From Betaproteobacteria bacterium (GTDB lineage Bacteria; Pseudomonadota; Gammaproteobacteria; Burkholderiales; Rhodocyclaceae), in assembly GCA_016194935.1 (NCBI GenBank), contig JACQAO010000032.1, forward strand, positions 18,588 through 82,587: DNA of 64,000 nucleotides, given 5' to 3'. The position numbers and the translations under genes were made by a program. The notes under the pieces are model-generated. The model saw nothing but the letters and a program-made list of their open reading frames with translations. It was not told where the DNA came from and ran no database searches. Positions 24,423 to 33,900 of the stretch are shown one piece after another (the stretch's first letter is position 1; each line of letters starts with the position of its first letter).

Positions 24423-24650
24423 ATGAACAAGCTGTTAACCGCCCTGATCGCCACTGTTTTCGCCATGAGCCTGAGCTTCAACGCATCCGCCGCCAAGCAC
24501 ATGGCCGCCCCTGAGGCCGCCAAGTCAACCGAAGCTGCAAAACCGGCTGATGCCGCTATGCCCGCCAAAGGTGACAAGCCAGCCAAAAAGGCCAAGAAAG
24601 CCAAGAAAGCCAAGAAAGCTATGGAAAAAGAGCCGGCAGCCGGCAAGTGA
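24423..24650 (+). CDS. Small exported Ala/Lys-rich protein
   Basis: 75 residues. A signal peptide MNKLLTALIATVFAMSLSF ends at ASA, then low-complexity Ala/Lys/Pro sequence with four consecutive AKK units near the C-terminus. GGAGG sits six bases before the ATG at 24423, which fixes the start. A strong terminator follows at once, so it is a single-gene transcript. Function is unknown; the highly basic mature part suggests binding to anionic surface polymers or an acid-stress role, as in Asr-like proteins, but homology is not shown. Confidence 0.75.
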   Translation: MNKLLTALIATVFAMSLSFNASAAKHMAAPEAAKSTEAAKPADAAMPAKGDKPAKKAKKAKKAKKAMEKEPAAGK

Positions 24651-24676
24651 TTCTTTTCCAGCAGTTTGCAGTAGTG

Positions 24677-24703
24677 AAAAAGCAGGGGAAACCCTGCTTT
24701 TTT
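24677..24703 (+). terminator. Rho-independent terminator
   Basis: AAAAAGCAGGG, loop GAAA, CCCTGCTTTTTT. It is a strong stem with a T-tract, 27 bases after the small exported protein gene. Its A-run makes it usable in the other direction for the 3' end of dnaB. Confidence 0.9.
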
Positions 24704-24730
24704 GCATTCCGGGAGACGCCGTAGATATTC

Positions 24731-26143
24731 TTAATAGTTGCCCGGCTGGGCAAAGTTCACGAACTTGGTGTACTCGCCCAGGAAAGTGAGTTTGACGACG
24801 CCTGTAGGACCGTTGCGGTGCTTGCCGATAATGACCTCGGCCACGCCCTTGTCCTGGATATCCGGCTTGTAGTATTCCTCGCGGTACATCATCAGGATGA
24901 TGTCGGCATCCTGCTCGATGGCGCCGGATTCGCGCAAATCGCTCATCAACGGGCGCTTGTCGGTGCGCTCCTCGACCTTGCGCGACAACTGCGACAAGGC
25001 AATGATCGGCACCTGCAACTCCTTGGCCAGCGCCTTGATGGAGCGCGATATTTCAGAAATTTCCGCATTGCGATTTTCGCCGTCGCGGGTGGAGGTCATC
25101 AATTGCAAATAGTCGATGACGATCAACCCCAGTTTGCCGCCGAACTGCCGCGCCAGGCGCCGCGCCCGGGCGCGAAGATCGGTGGCGTTGATTCCGCCGG
25201 TCTCGTCGATGTGGATCGGCGCATTGTGCAGCTTTCCCAATGCCACTGTCATTTTATCCCACTCATCGTCATTGAGGCGGCCAGTGCGGATGCGGTGGGC
25301 GTCAAGACGGCCCACCGAGGACAGGAAACGCATCGCCAACTGCGGCCCGGACATTTCCAGGCTGAAAATCGCTACCGGCAAGCCAAGATCAACGCCGACA
25401 TGCTCGGCGATATTCAGCGCAAAGGCCGTCTTGCCCATCGAGGGACGGCCGGCGACCACGATCATGTCGCCCGGCTGCAGCCCTGCGGTCATTCTATCCA
25501 GATCGACGAATCCGGTCGGCACGCCGGTGACATCGGAAGGATTGTCCTGCTCGTATAGCACCTGGATGCGGTCCACCACTTCGCCCAGCAGCGGCTGGAG
25601 GGCCACGAAACCCTGGCTGGTGCGCGCGCCTGACTCGGCGATTTCGAACACCTTGGCCTCGGCCTGGTCGAGCAACTGCTTGACATCCTTGCCGGCGGGA
25701 TTCAGCGCGCTGGCGGCGATCTCGTCACCGACACTGGCCAGGCGGCGCAGCACCGCGCGCTCATGCACGATCTCGGCATAGCGGCGGATGTTGGCCGCCG
25801 AAGGGGTATTGTTGGCGATCTCGCCGAGGTAGGCCAGGCCGCCGGCCTGTTCGACTTCGTTGTGTTTCTCGATGGCCTCGAACACCGTCACCACATCAGC
25901 CGGCTTGGCCTGCTCCACCAATTGCTTGATGCGGCGAAAAATCCGGCGGTGATCGTCGCGGTAAAAATCAGTTTCGTTGACGATATCGGCGATGCGATCC
26001 CAGGCGGAATTATCCAGCAGCAGACCGCCGATCAACGACTGCTCGGCCTCGATCGAATGCGGCGGCAGCCGGAGTGCGGCGATCTGAGGATCTTCGGAGC
26101 GGTTGGGCGGAAAACTGCGAGGGTTTGCCAGCATCTGGGCCAT
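24731..26143 (-). CDS. dnaB: Replicative DNA helicase DnaB
   Basis: 470 residues. The N-terminal primase-binding domain is LPPHSIEAEQSLIGGLLLDN and on; the RecA-type helicase domain has Walker A GRPSMGKTAFALN around residue 235, Walker B IVIDYLQLM, and SDLRESGAIEQDADIILMM near the C-terminus. It unwinds DNA at the replication fork as a hexamer loaded by DnaC/DnaA systems. No intein is present; length is normal. It lies downstream of rplI in the conserved rpsF-priB-rpsR-rplI-dnaB order. Confidence 0.98.
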   Translation of the reverse strand: MAQMLANPRSFPPNRSEDPQIAALRLPPHSIEAEQSLIGGLLLDNSAWDRIADIVNETDFYRDDHRRIFRRIKQLVEQAKPADVVTVFEAIEKHNEVEQAGGLAYLGEIANNTPSAANIRRYAEIVHERAVLRRLASVGDEIAASALNPAGKDVKQLLDQAEAKVFEIAESGARTSQGFVALQPLLGEVVDRIQVLYEQDNPSDVTGVPTGFVDLDRMTAGLQPGDMIVVAGRPSMGKTAFALNIAEHVGVDLGLPVAIFSLEMSGPQLAMRFLSSVGRLDAHRIRTGRLNDDEWDKMTVALGKLHNAPIHIDETGGINATDLRARARRLARQFGGKLGLIVIDYLQLMTSTRDGENRNAEISEISRSIKALAKELQVPIIALSQLSRKVEERTDKRPLMSDLRESGAIEQDADIILMMYREEYYKPDIQDKGVAEVIIGKHRNGPTGVVKLTFLGEYTKFVNFAQPGNY

Positions 26144-26294
26144 GATTCGTCTCCTGGGTTACTGCCGGGTTACAGCCGGTAGTCTACCCGGATGGCAGCC
26201 AAGTTTGTGTGGATAAGCCTGTGTGAATGCGGTGGAAAGCTTGTGGAAATGCTGTGCGCGATTTGTGCATAACCGTAACGTGCCGGTGAACGGC

Positions 26295-26318
26295 GAAGGG
26301 CCGCAATCGCGGCCCTTC
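26295..26318 (-). terminator. Strong hairpin between rplI and dnaB
   Basis: GAAGGGCCGC, loop AATC, GCGGCCCTTC: a perfect ten-pair stem 23 bases after the rplI stop. There is no T-tract on the minus strand, so it may only partly reduce read-through into dnaB. Confidence 0.6.
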
Positions 26319-26341
26319 TTTATCCAACTGCGGACTGAGTT

Positions 26342-26791
26342 TTACTGCTCGCCCAGCACCGAAACGGTGATGCTCGCCACCACGTCGGTATGCAATGCGA
26401 TCTCCAGTTTGGTGTCACCCACCTGCTTCAACAGACCCAGGGGCATGCGGATCGCCGCCTTCTCGACCTCGAAGCCTTGCGCCTTGAGCGCCTCAGCAAT
26501 GTCAGCGTTGTTCACCGAACCGAACAAGCGTCCATCAACGCCGGACTTGCGGGTAATTTGCAGCATCAGCCCTTCCAGCTTGGCGGCTTTGGCCTGCGCG
26601 GCCGCCAGCTTCTCGGCCTGGGCTTTTTCCAGTTCAGCGCGACGGGCTTCGAAGCCTGCCAGATTCTCCGGCGTAACGCGCTTGGCCATGCCCTGCGGCA
26701 GCAGAAAATTGCGGGCGTAGCCATCCTTGACTTTGACCACGTCGCCGAGGCCGCCGAGGTTCACGACTTTTTCCATCAGTATCACTTGCAT
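26342..26791 (-). CDS. rplI: 50S ribosomal protein L9
   Basis: 149 residues, the normal L9 length. The N-terminal signature is [19 protein letters not shown] followed by [17 protein letters not shown]; a long connecting helix and a C-terminal rRNA-binding domain follow. It is placed 15 bases after rpsR. Confidence 0.98.
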   Translation of the reverse strand: MQVILMEKVVNLGGLGDVVKVKDGYARNFLLPQGMAKRVTPENLAGFEARRAELEKAQAEKLAAAQAKAAKLEGLMLQITRKSGVDGRLFGSVNNADIAEALKAQGFEVEKAAIRMPLGLLKQVGDTKLEIALHTDVVASITVSVLGEQ

Positions 26792-26806
26792 GATCGTTCC
26801 TCCGGG

Positions 26807-27085
26807 TTAGGCGTGCAGGTCGGTGTAGGGCAGCAGCGCCAGAAAGCGCGCGCGCTTGATCGCCGTCGACAACTGGCGCTGGTAGCCGGACTTGGTGCCG
26901 GTAATGCGCGCCGGCATGATCTTGGCGTTTTCGGTGATGAAATCCTTGAGGATTTCGACATCCTTGTAGTCGACTTCGGCGATCTTTTCCGCCGTGAAAC
27001 GGCAGAATTTGCGCCGCTTGAAAAGGCTGCGGCCTTTGTCGTCCTTGCGCTTGGCGCCAAGCTTGGATTTCGGTTTAAATGCCAT
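26807..27085 (-). CDS. rpsR: 30S ribosomal protein S18
   Basis: 92 residues with the S18 signature [19 protein letters not shown] and [20 protein letters not shown]. The N-terminus is slightly longer than in E. coli, as is usual in betaproteobacteria. Its start overlaps the end of priB by 11 bases, so the genes are translationally coupled. Confidence 0.98.
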   Translation of the reverse strand: MAFKPKSKLGAKRKDDKGRSLFKRRKFCRFTAEKIAEVDYKDVEILKDFITENAKIMPARITGTKSGYQRQLSTAIKRARFLALLPYTDLHA

Positions 27086-27374
27086 GATGCGTTCCTTCCA
27101 AAAATTCTATCTCGTTCACATGCAGGATCGGAATCCTGCTCTTAAGGCTTTTTGCCGCGAGAAAACCAGTCAGCCTGAGCGCGTCGCCGGGTTTGGCGCC
27201 TGCCAGCAACAAGGCCGGTTGTCCCAGCGCCAGCGCCGCCATCTCACACTCCACAACGCGCCGGGTGGCGGCCTCGATTTGTTCCGAGGCGTGGGCAATC
27301 CGGAAATTCAGTGCCGGGATACCCGCCGGGGTGTAGCGCAATGTTGCCAATTCCAGCAACTTGCCGCTCAGCAC
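27075..27374 (-). CDS. priB: Primosomal replication protein PriB
   Basis: An OB-fold single-stranded DNA-binding protein of the PriB type: [33 protein letters not shown] and [21 protein letters not shown] take the GTG at 27374 as start (99 residues, the usual length), ten bases after the rpsF stop. A longer in-frame ATG at 27428 would read through the rpsF end. No clear Shine-Dalgarno is seen, which suggests coupling to rpsF translation. It helps restart stalled forks with PriA. Confidence 0.88.
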   Translation of the reverse strand: MLSGKLLELATLRYTPAGIPALNFRIAHASEQIEAATRRVVECEMAALALGQPALLLAGAKPGDALRLTGFLAAKSLKSRIPILHVNEIEFLEGTHHGI

Positions 27375-27384
27375 GGTGCGGTTG

Positions 27385-27786
27385 TCAGGCGTCAGCGGCA
27401 GCCTCGACTGGAGCTTCGACCGGCGCAACTGCAGCAGTCGGCGCAGCCGGGGTCAGCGACCTGGATTTTTCTTCTTTCATCATCGGCGAGGGCGTAATCA
27501 CCGCCTGTTTCGCCTTGATGGTCAGGTGGCGCAGCACGGCGTCGTTGAACTTGAAGGCATTCTCAAGCTCGGCCAGCGTCTCGGCGTCGCACTCGATGTT
27601 CATCAGCACGTAATGCGCTTTATGCACCTTCTGGATCGGATAAGCCATCTGGCGACGGCCCCAGTCCTCAAGGCGGTGGATGTTGCCGGCGCGCGAAGAA
27701 ACCAGCGTCTTGTAACGCTCGATCATCGCCGGCACTTGTTCGCTCTGGTCCGGGTGGACGATAAAAACCACTTCATAATGTCGCAT
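27385..27786 (-). CDS. rpsF: 30S ribosomal protein S6
   Basis: 133 residues. Signature [20 protein letters not shown], then [20 protein letters not shown]. The C-terminal Ala/Pro/Val-rich tail after residue 105 is longer than in E. coli, a common and variable extension. It heads the rpsF-priB-rpsR-rplI-dnaB cluster; AAGGAG precedes its ATG. Confidence 0.98.
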   Translation of the reverse strand: MRHYEVVFIVHPDQSEQVPAMIERYKTLVSSRAGNIHRLEDWGRRQMAYPIQKVHKAHYVLMNIECDAETLAELENAFKFNDAVLRHLTIKAKQAVITPSPMMKEEKSRSLTPAAPTAAVAPVEAPVEAAADA

Positions 27787-27877
27787 GCAATCTCCTTAAG
27801 GGTAAAGCCCCCCCGCATGCGGTTCGGGTGGAGCAAGGTGGAAAGAGGCGGGATTCTATACAAATCCGGGATTTATA

Positions 27878-29056
27878 TCAAGAACGAAGTGCGCTTTCGC
27901 TTGCTTTGTCGTCATCCGAACTCTTGTAGGGCTCATGTTCCGCCATCTCGTCCTGGTAGGAAATCATCGCGGCTTGCTCGCGCACCAGGTAGTCGGCGAT
28001 CATTTGGCGCATTCCGGCATCGGCGATCCAGAACGCGGCCCAGGTCGGTTCGGGTGAGAAGCCACGGCTGATCTTGTGTTCCCCCTGCGCTCCCGGTTCG
28101 AAACGCGACAGGCCGTGGCGGATGCAGTACTCGATTCCCTGGTACAGGCAGAGTTCAAAATGCAGGCTGTGATACTCGCCATCAGATCCCCAGTGACGGC
28201 CATACAGCGTCGTGTCGCTGCGATAGCAGATGGCTGCCGCTACCACCCGGCTGCCTGCCCGCGCCAGGAAAACCACCATTCCCCGTCCCAGCCCTAGTCC
28301 TGCATCGGAAAAAAATCCCGACGAAAATGCTGCGTGATTGCCATAGCGCTGGAAGGTAGACAGATAATGCGGGTAGATGTCTTGCCATAATTCGGGCGTG
28401 ATTTCGTCGCCGTGCAGAACTTCCAGGCGCAGTCCGGATTCCGCAACGCGACGCCGCTCGCGGCGGACTTTCTTGCGTTTTTCAGATGAGAAGCTCGCCA
28501 GGAAATCCTCGAAATCACGGTAGTCCCGGTTCTGCCAATGGAACTGGCAGCCGCGCCGCAGCAGTAGTTCCTTGTGCGCCAGACCGGTGATCTCGTCTTC
28601 TTCGACGAACAGACATTGCCATGAGGAGCAGCCGAATTCCTGCACCCCAGCCAGCGCCGCAGCAATCAGTTGCTGCACCACAGGCTGGCGCTCCACTCCG
28701 CGCCGCACCAGGAATCTCGGACCGCTCGCCGGGGTATAGGGGATACCGCTGACCAGCTTGGGATAGTAGCGTACGCCATGTTGCTCAAAAGCCGCAGGCC
28801 AGTTCCAGTCGCGCGAAAAATCTCCGAAGGAATGCGTCCGGAGATACAGCGGCAATACGCCGATGAGCAGCCCGGCGTCATCCCGCAAAGCGATATGCCG
28901 TGGATGCCAGCCCATGCCGGGGGACACCGCCCGGTGCCGCTCGGCTGCCGCCAGGAATGCATGGCGCATAAACGGATTGCCGCGCGGCTCCAGATCATCC
29001 CACTCCAGCGCGCCGATTTCCTCGACCGAGGCATGGTATTTCGTATGCAAGTTCAT
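27878..29056 (-). CDS. COG3146 FemAB-like/GNAT protein
   Basis: 392 residues of the FemAB_like (COG3146, peptidogalycan biosynthesis-type) family: NPFMRHAFLAAAE, GVLPLYLRTHSFGDF, the KRKKVRRERRRVAESGL basic block, and CIRHGLSRFEPGAQGEHKISRGFSPE in the C-terminal GNAT-like domain. The family is broadly conserved in proteobacteria, and its acceptor is not established. It is transcribed on its own, divergent from arfB. Confidence 0.85.
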   Translation of the reverse strand: MNLHTKYHASVEEIGALEWDDLEPRGNPFMRHAFLAAAERHRAVSPGMGWHPRHIALRDDAGLLIGVLPLYLRTHSFGDFSRDWNWPAAFEQHGVRYYPKLVSGIPYTPASGPRFLVRRGVERQPVVQQLIAAALAGVQEFGCSSWQCLFVEEDEITGLAHKELLLRRGCQFHWQNRDYRDFEDFLASFSSEKRKKVRRERRRVAESGLRLEVLHGDEITPELWQDIYPHYLSTFQRYGNHAAFSSGFFSDAGLGLGRGMVVFLARAGSRVVAAAICYRSDTTLYGRHWGSDGEYHSLHFELCLYQGIEYCIRHGLSRFEPGAQGEHKISRGFSPEPTWAAFWIADAGMRQMIADYLVREQAAMISYQDEMAEHEPYKSSDDDKASESALRS

Positions 29057-29167
29057 AACTGTCTTTGTTAATACCGGCGCACAATGTAACAGGCAATAGC
29101 TGGTAATTGGTCACATTGGTTACCATAGGCGACTGTTCGAATTTTCGTGCGCTATACACTTTCCCAG

Positions 29168-29560
29168 ATGAATATCCCGCTCGATGAAATCGAGATCAGT
29201 GCAATTCGCGCTCAAGGCGCGGGCGGCCAGAATGTTAACAAGGTTTCCTGCGCCGTGCACTTGCGCTTCGACATCGCCGCTTCATCGCTGCCGGAAGTGG
29301 TTAAGGAACGCCTGTTGCGGTTGAACGATCAGCGCATCAGCAAGGATGGTGTGGTCGTCATCAAGGCGCAGGAGTACCGCAGCCTGGAACAGAACCGCGA
29401 GGAGGCCTTGCGCCGGTTGCATGAGCTGGTTGACGGCGTGGTCAGGTTGCCCAAGCCGCGCAGACCAACCAAGCCGACCCGCAGCTCGCAGAGAAAACGC
29501 CTCGAAAGTAAAAACAAACGGGGACTCATCAAGCTGGCGCGGGGAAAGATCAGCGACTGA
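29168..29560 (+). CDS. arfB: Alternative ribosome-rescue factor ArfB
   Basis: 130 residues. The release-factor GGQ motif is in [16 protein letters not shown] (residues about 12-27), and the basic C-terminal tail is ArfB-like ([18 protein letters not shown]...). ArfB enters stalled ribosomes lacking a stop codon and hydrolyses peptidyl-tRNA, with the tail lying in the empty mRNA channel. I chose the ATG at 29168 because the family begins two or three residues before the I-P-L/D-E motif. Confidence 0.93.
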   Translation: MNIPLDEIEISAIRAQGAGGQNVNKVSCAVHLRFDIAASSLPEVVKERLLRLNDQRISKDGVVVIKAQEYRSLEQNREEALRRLHELVDGVVRLPKPRRPTKPTRSSQRKRLESKNKRGLIKLARGKISD

Positions 29561-29576
29561 TCGCCAGCCCCGGCAA

Positions 29577-29966
29577 TTAAAACACCAGCGTGGCCCATTC
29601 CGGGTCCAGCGTGCGCAGCACAAAGTCGGTAATGCTGGCGCTGGCAGTGTATTCGGGAATATAGGTTTCGCCTTCCCGGACGTGCGCTTGCAGCGCCATG
29701 GCGCAACCGATGAAGCGCACGCCCAGGTTGGCTGCCTCGCGCATGAACGCATCAATCGGCTTGCCTCCGGCAAACAGACGTTCCGCCTCGCCGGCGATGA
29801 GCAGCCGGGCAGCGCTGCCGCCGAAATGGATCTCGACCTCGCAGTCGAGTGCTGCCGCCGCAGTCGCGTGCAGGAAAGGCGTTGCGCACAGTTCCGGTCG
29901 CTCCGGCGTGGCCGCCCAGAGCAGTATCGCAAGTTTGCTGCGGGATTTACCTGGATGACTGTTCAT
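29577..29966 (-). CDS. DsrE-like sulfurtransferase-fold protein
   Basis: 129 residues of the DsrE/DsrF/peroxiredoxin-like fold: KLAILLWAATPERPELCATPF, then EVEIHFGGSAARLL, and NLGVRFIGCAMALQ with C88 at the position of the persulfide-carrying Cys in DsrE proteins. The start overlaps the stop of the GcvH-like gene by four bases (ATGA), so the two proteins are made together. In sulfur-oxidising and related bacteria, DsrE proteins pass sulfane sulfur and lipoyl proteins of GcvH type serve as carriers; the same pairing here is suggestive only. Confidence 0.75.
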   Translation of the reverse strand: MNSHPGKSRSKLAILLWAATPERPELCATPFLHATAAAALDCEVEIHFGGSAARLLIAGEAERLFAGGKPIDAFMREAANLGVRFIGCAMALQAHVREGETYIPEYTASASITDFVLRTLDPEWATLVF

Positions 29967-30394
29967 TCGATCTCCGCTTCCGGCTCCAGAGTCAACACAT
30001 GCCTGCGGTAAGCAGCAGCGTCAACCAGCGCGATGCGATCAGCGTTCCAGTCGCGGGCGCGACCGCGCACCATCCAGCCGCGACCGTAAGGATCATGATT
30101 GAGCAGCGCCGGAGTCTCCTCGGCTTGTTGGTTGACTTGTGTGAGTATCAAGGCTATCGGCGCATGCACCGCCAGTACCGTCTTGGCGCATTCGACAGTG
30201 CCGAGGCCCCGGCCATTGCCGATCTCCGCACCTCTGGGCTTGGCGGTGAAGGCAATGATTTCGCCTGCATGGTAAATGCCCAGACTGGTGGCGCCGATCA
30301 CCCATTCGCCGCCATCCTCTCTCACCCACATGTCGTAGCGAGTATCGTAGAGCAAGCCGTCAGGGATGGCGCCGCGAAAAATTTCACGCGCCAT
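29963..30394 (-). CDS. GcvH-like lipoyl carrier protein
   Basis: 143 residues with the GcvH fold: DMWVREDGGEWVIGATSLGI, then GLGTVECAKTVLAVHAPIA, where K71 in E-C-A-K is the lipoylation lysine position, and LLNHDPYGRGWMVRGR. It is not next to gcvP or gcvT; instead it is followed by a DsrE-like gene and preceded by selC and selB. That makes it one of the stand-alone GcvH paralogues (compare lipoate-binding LbpA proteins of sulfur metabolism) rather than the glycine-cleavage H protein. Whether it is lipoylated cannot be seen. Confidence 0.8.
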   Translation of the reverse strand: MAREIFRGAIPDGLLYDTRYDMWVREDGGEWVIGATSLGIYHAGEIIAFTAKPRGAEIGNGRGLGTVECAKTVLAVHAPIALILTQVNQQAEETPALLNHDPYGRGWMVRGRARDWNADRIALVDAAAYRRHVLTLEPEAEIE

Positions 30395-30460
30395 CGCATC
30401 CTCCTTTCAACTGCATATCGCGTGTCGCCATAGTCGGCTCCCAAGGACAGGAAGAACGGG

Positions 30461-30553
30461 CGGAAGAGAGTGGGAGTCGAACCCACCAGGGACCGCTTGG
30501 CGGCCCCTGCCGGTTTTGAAGACCGGCCGCCTCACCGGGGGACGATCTCTTCC
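30461..30553 (-). tRNA. selC: tRNA-Sec (anticodon TCA)
   Basis: On the minus strand the gene starts GGAAGAGA and ends TCTCTTCC plus the discriminator G, giving the long acceptor stem of tRNA-Sec. The anticodon arm reads CCGGT-CTTCAAA-ACCGG with anticodon TCA. A long variable arm (GGGGCCGCCAAGCGGTCCC) and the TTCGA T-loop follow. CCA is not encoded. It starts two bases after the selB stop and is probably part of the same transcript. Confidence 0.97.
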
Positions 30554-30555
30554 GT

Positions 30556-32448
30556 TCATTGCAAAACCCATACACGCACTGTACCCGGCTCGCGCCGGAC
30601 ATGGGCATCCTTGACGCGCCGGGTGTAACCGACACGGTCGAAGAATTCGAGGATATGAATCGCCACTTTGCGGCCGCCGCCGATGCTGTCGCGCAATGCA
30701 GCGGCGCGCACCGCCCCATCGCGGGCGCACAACGCATCGACATGCGCCGCCAGCACGGCCACCGCCTGCGCAGTAAAGTAGTGGTCGTGCGCCACCGGAT
30801 AGATCAGCCCGACGCGCGCCACGCGCTGCATCAATCTACGCACCATTTCTTCGGCGATGCCGCTGGCGCGCGCCACATCACGCACGCGCGGCGGCTGGAA
30901 TGGCGCCTCTTCAAGTTGTAATCCCAGCCGTTTCCACAGATCAATATCCGCTGGCGCCAGCGTCGCGCGGTGCTCGGGCAGGTGCAGCCAGCCGCCGGTC
31001 TGGCCGAGCTGACCGGCGGCATGCAGCTCGGCGACGAGGCGGTCGAAAGCGCCGCGCGCGAGCGTCGGCAGGGTCAGTCGCCGCAGACGATCATGCTCGA
31101 CGCCGATCATCTCGGGAGCACGCGCGTGCTCTTCCGCGAGCGCCGCCAGCAGGCGTTCGGCAAGCTGCGACCAAACCTCGGCAGAAAAACCGACGCGGGT
31201 TCCTGCCTCACCGATGACGATCACGTCGAGCGCCCGCCAAAGCGATTCCGCGTCGTCGAGGTTGCGGTTGGCCGCGTAACGATCCAGGTCGACGCCAGCG
31301 GGCTGCCTTGCGAGCGCTGCCAGCAGCGCCGGGGCCGGGTCTTCCAGCGCCAGCAAACGCAGCCAGGCCAGCCGTTCCGGCGCGCGCTTGTGGCGCGCCG
31401 GCGGAAAAATGTCGAGCACCCGGCCGCCGCCCAATGTGCGCGTCGCCGATTGGTCGCGCAGGATAAAGCGGTCATGCGCCAACGCGCCGATGGGCTGGTC
31501 GAGGATGATCTCGGCGAGCATGGCGGCGCCGGGCGGCAGCGTCTCTCCCTCTAACAACGCCAGCCGCCCGATGACATCGGCTGCGCCGAGGTGCACATGC
31601 ACCGGCAACCAGTGGCGCAAGGGTTCGAGCGCGCGCAGTTCGCACTGGAAACGCTGCACCGGCAGGTGCAAGCCAGGTGCTGTGAGCCACATGCCGCGCG
31701 CCAGGTCGGCCTTCTGGATATCTCCGGCAAGGTTGATGGCGATGCGCTGGCCGGCATGCCCTGCTTGAGCGGGGCTATCCTGCACATGCAGCCCGCGCAC
31801 GCGCGCCGGCAGCCCCGGCGGCGTTATCATCAGCGTGTCGCCGACGGCGATGCGGCCCGAGAAGGCGGTGCCGGTGACGATCAGGCCGATGCCTTGCAAG
31901 GTGAACACGCGGTCGATGGCCAGCCGGAAGCCGCCCCGCGCATGGTGTTCGCCGCGCGTGGCCACTGACTCCAGCAGATGCGCGCGCAGTTCGGCGACGC
32001 CCTCGCCGCGCGTTGCCGCAACCGGGAACAGGGGTAACTGCGCCAGCGGAGTGCCTGCCAGCAACGCCAGGATTTCTTCGCGGGCGCTAGCCAATCGCTC
32101 TGGCGTTACTGCATCGATCTTGGTCAGCGCCACCGCGCCATGCTCCAGCCCAAGCAGCGCGGCGATCGCCAGATGCTCGCGCGTCTGCGGCATCGGCCCG
32201 TCGTCGGCGGCGACTACCAGCAGCAGGAAGTCGATGCCGGTCGCGCCGGCCAGCATGTTATGCACCAGTTTCTCGTGGCCGGGTACGTCGACATAACCGA
32301 GCTGACCGTCGTCGGTGTAGGCATAGCCAAGGTCGAGCGTAATGCCGCGCGCTTTCTCCTCGGGCAGGCGGTCGGTATCGACGCCGGTGAGTGCCTTCAC
32401 CAGCGTGGTCTTGCCGTGGTCGATGTGACCCGCTGTGCCGATAATCAT
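30556..32448 (-). CDS. selB: Selenocysteine-specific elongation factor SelB
   Basis: 630 residues. The GTPase domain has G1 [14 protein letters not shown]2 region [22 protein letters not shown] and TKID; beta-barrel domains follow. The C-terminal third is a set of winged helices that bind the SECIS hairpin, ending at [20 protein letters not shown]. It delivers Sec-tRNA to UGA codons. The gene sits between selA (10-base gap) and selC (2-base gap). Confidence 0.97.
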   Translation of the reverse strand: MIIGTAGHIDHGKTTLVKALTGVDTDRLPEEKARGITLDLGYAYTDDGQLGYVDVPGHEKLVHNMLAGATGIDFLLLVVAADDGPMPQTREHLAIAALLGLEHGAVALTKIDAVTPERLASAREEILALLAGTPLAQLPLFPVAATRGEGVAELRAHLLESVATRGEHHARGGFRLAIDRVFTLQGIGLIVTGTAFSGRIAVGDTLMITPPGLPARVRGLHVQDSPAQAGHAGQRIAINLAGDIQKADLARGMWLTAPGLHLPVQRFQCELRALEPLRHWLPVHVHLGAADVIGRLALLEGETLPPGAAMLAEIILDQPIGALAHDRFILRDQSATRTLGGGRVLDIFPPARHKRAPERLAWLRLLALEDPAPALLAALARQPAGVDLDRYAANRNLDDAESLWRALDVIVIGEAGTRVGFSAEVWSQLAERLLAALAEEHARAPEMIGVEHDRLRRLTLPTLARGAFDRLVAELHAAGQLGQTGGWLHLPEHRATLAPADIDLWKRLGLQLEEAPFQPPRVRDVARASGIAEEMVRRLMQRVARVGLIYPVAHDHYFTAQAVAVLAAHVDALCARDGAVRAAALRDSIGGGRKVAIHILEFFDRVGYTRRVKDAHVRREPGTVRVWVLQ

Positions 32449-32458
32449 GTGTCGACGA

Positions 32459-33862
32459 TCACTTGGGCGCTCCGAAGTTCGCCAGTTGCGCGGCGAACTC
32501 CTGCTCTTCCGCCGCCGTCAGGCAGCGCAGGTCAAGGCGCAGCGCGTCATCGGCGATGTGGCCGATCACCGGTATCGGTAAACTGCGCAGGCGTTGTTCC
32601 AGCGTATGCAGGATGCCTGCACGCTTGCCCCGTGGCCGCACTACCAGGCCAGCCGAGGGCAGCCGCTCCACCGGCAACGAGCCGGAGCCGATCTGGCTCG
32701 CCAGTGATTCGATGGCGACTGTCACCGGCCATCCTGCGAGCGCAGCTTGCAACGCAGGCAGCAAGCGCGTGGCCTGGCTGCGGATGTCGGTTTCACTGCG
32801 CGTCAGCAAGCGCAGGGTCGTCAGGCGCGCGGCCAAGCGCTCGGGATCACGGTAAAGCCGCAGCACCGCTTCGAGCGCAGCAAGTGTGAGCTTGCCGACG
32901 CGCAGGCAGCGCTTGAGCGGATTCTTCTTGATCTTCGCAATGAGATCCTTGCGACCCGCCAGGATGCCGGCCTGCGGGCCGCCGAGCAGCTTGTCGCCGG
33001 AAAAACTCACCAGGTCGGCGCCGGCGGCGATGGCTTCGCGCGGCGTGGGTTCGTGCGGCAAGCCCCATTGTTCCAGATTGGTCAAGGTGCCGCTGCCGAG
33101 GTCGACGACAAAAGGCACACCGTGGCCGTGGGCGATGGCCGCCAGATCGATTTCAGGGACGCTCCCGGTAAAACCCTGCACAGCATAGTTGCTGGTATGC
33201 ACCTTCATCAGCATGGCGCTACGCGTACTCAATGCCTCGACGAAGTCCCGCGCATGCGTGCGGTTGGTGGTTCCGACTTCGACCAGCTTGGCGCCGGCCC
33301 GCTGCATGATGTCCGGGATGCGGAAAGCGCCGCCGATCTCGATTAGCTCGCCGCGCGAAACAATCACTTCCTTGCGCTGAGCCAGGGTATTGAGCAGCAC
33401 GAAGACGGCCGCCGCATTGTTGTTGACCACGGTCGCCGCCTCGGCGCCAGTCAACTCGCAAACAAGCTCGTTCACTATGTCGTCGCGGTCGCCACGTCCA
33501 CCCGTGTCGATGTCGTATTCAAGCGCGCAGGACGAACGCGCGGCCATCACCAGCGCCTCGACGGCCTCTTCAGGCAGCGGCGCGCGCCCCAAGTTGGTAT
33601 GCAGCACGGTGCCGGTCAGGTTGAAAACGCGGCGCAGCTTAGGGCGCGTAGCCTGCTCGATGCGCATGGCAATGGACATCGTCAGCGTTGCGGATGCGGG
33701 GACGGGGGCGGCGCCACCGTCCTTCGCGGCAGCGCGCACTGCGGCCAGTTCGGCGCGCACCGCGTCGGTGACGATGGTACGACCGTGGATCAAGACAAAC
33801 TCGGCCAGTTGCGGTTCAGCGAGCAGGCGGTCGACAGAAGGAAGTTGCGAGAGTTTATTCAT
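32459..33862 (-). CDS. selA: L-seryl-tRNA(Sec) selenium transferase SelA
   Basis: 467 residues of the SelA PLP enzyme: [53 protein letters not shown], and the lysine motif [17 protein letters not shown] where the Lys forms the Schiff base. It converts Ser-tRNA-Sec to Sec-tRNA using selenophosphate. selD, which makes selenophosphate, is not in the window. Confidence 0.97.
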   Translation of the reverse strand: MNKLSQLPSVDRLLAEPQLAEFVLIHGRTIVTDAVRAELAAVRAAAKDGGAAPVPASATLTMSIAMRIEQATRPKLRRVFNLTGTVLHTNLGRAPLPEEAVEALVMAARSSCALEYDIDTGGRGDRDDIVNELVCELTGAEAATVVNNNAAAVFVLLNTLAQRKEVIVSRGELIEIGGAFRIPDIMQRAGAKLVEVGTTNRTHARDFVEALSTRSAMLMKVHTSNYAVQGFTGSVPEIDLAAIAHGHGVPFVVDLGSGTLTNLEQWGLPHEPTPREAIAAGADLVSFSGDKLLGGPQAGILAGRKDLIAKIKKNPLKRCLRVGKLTLAALEAVLRLYRDPERLAARLTTLRLLTRSETDIRSQATRLLPALQAALAGWPVTVAIESLASQIGSGSLPVERLPSAGLVVRPRGKRAGILHTLEQRLRSLPIPVIGHIADDALRLDLRCLTAAEEQEFAAQLANFGAPK

Positions 33863-33900
33863 GCTTTCACCCGCACCGGGCAGAAAGTTGAGAAAAAAAT

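Noticed and set aside
27374..27428. priB starting at ATG 27428
   Set aside because: It would overlap the end of rpsF by 44 bases and add a non-conserved Arg-rich stretch; GTG at 27374 gives the usual length.
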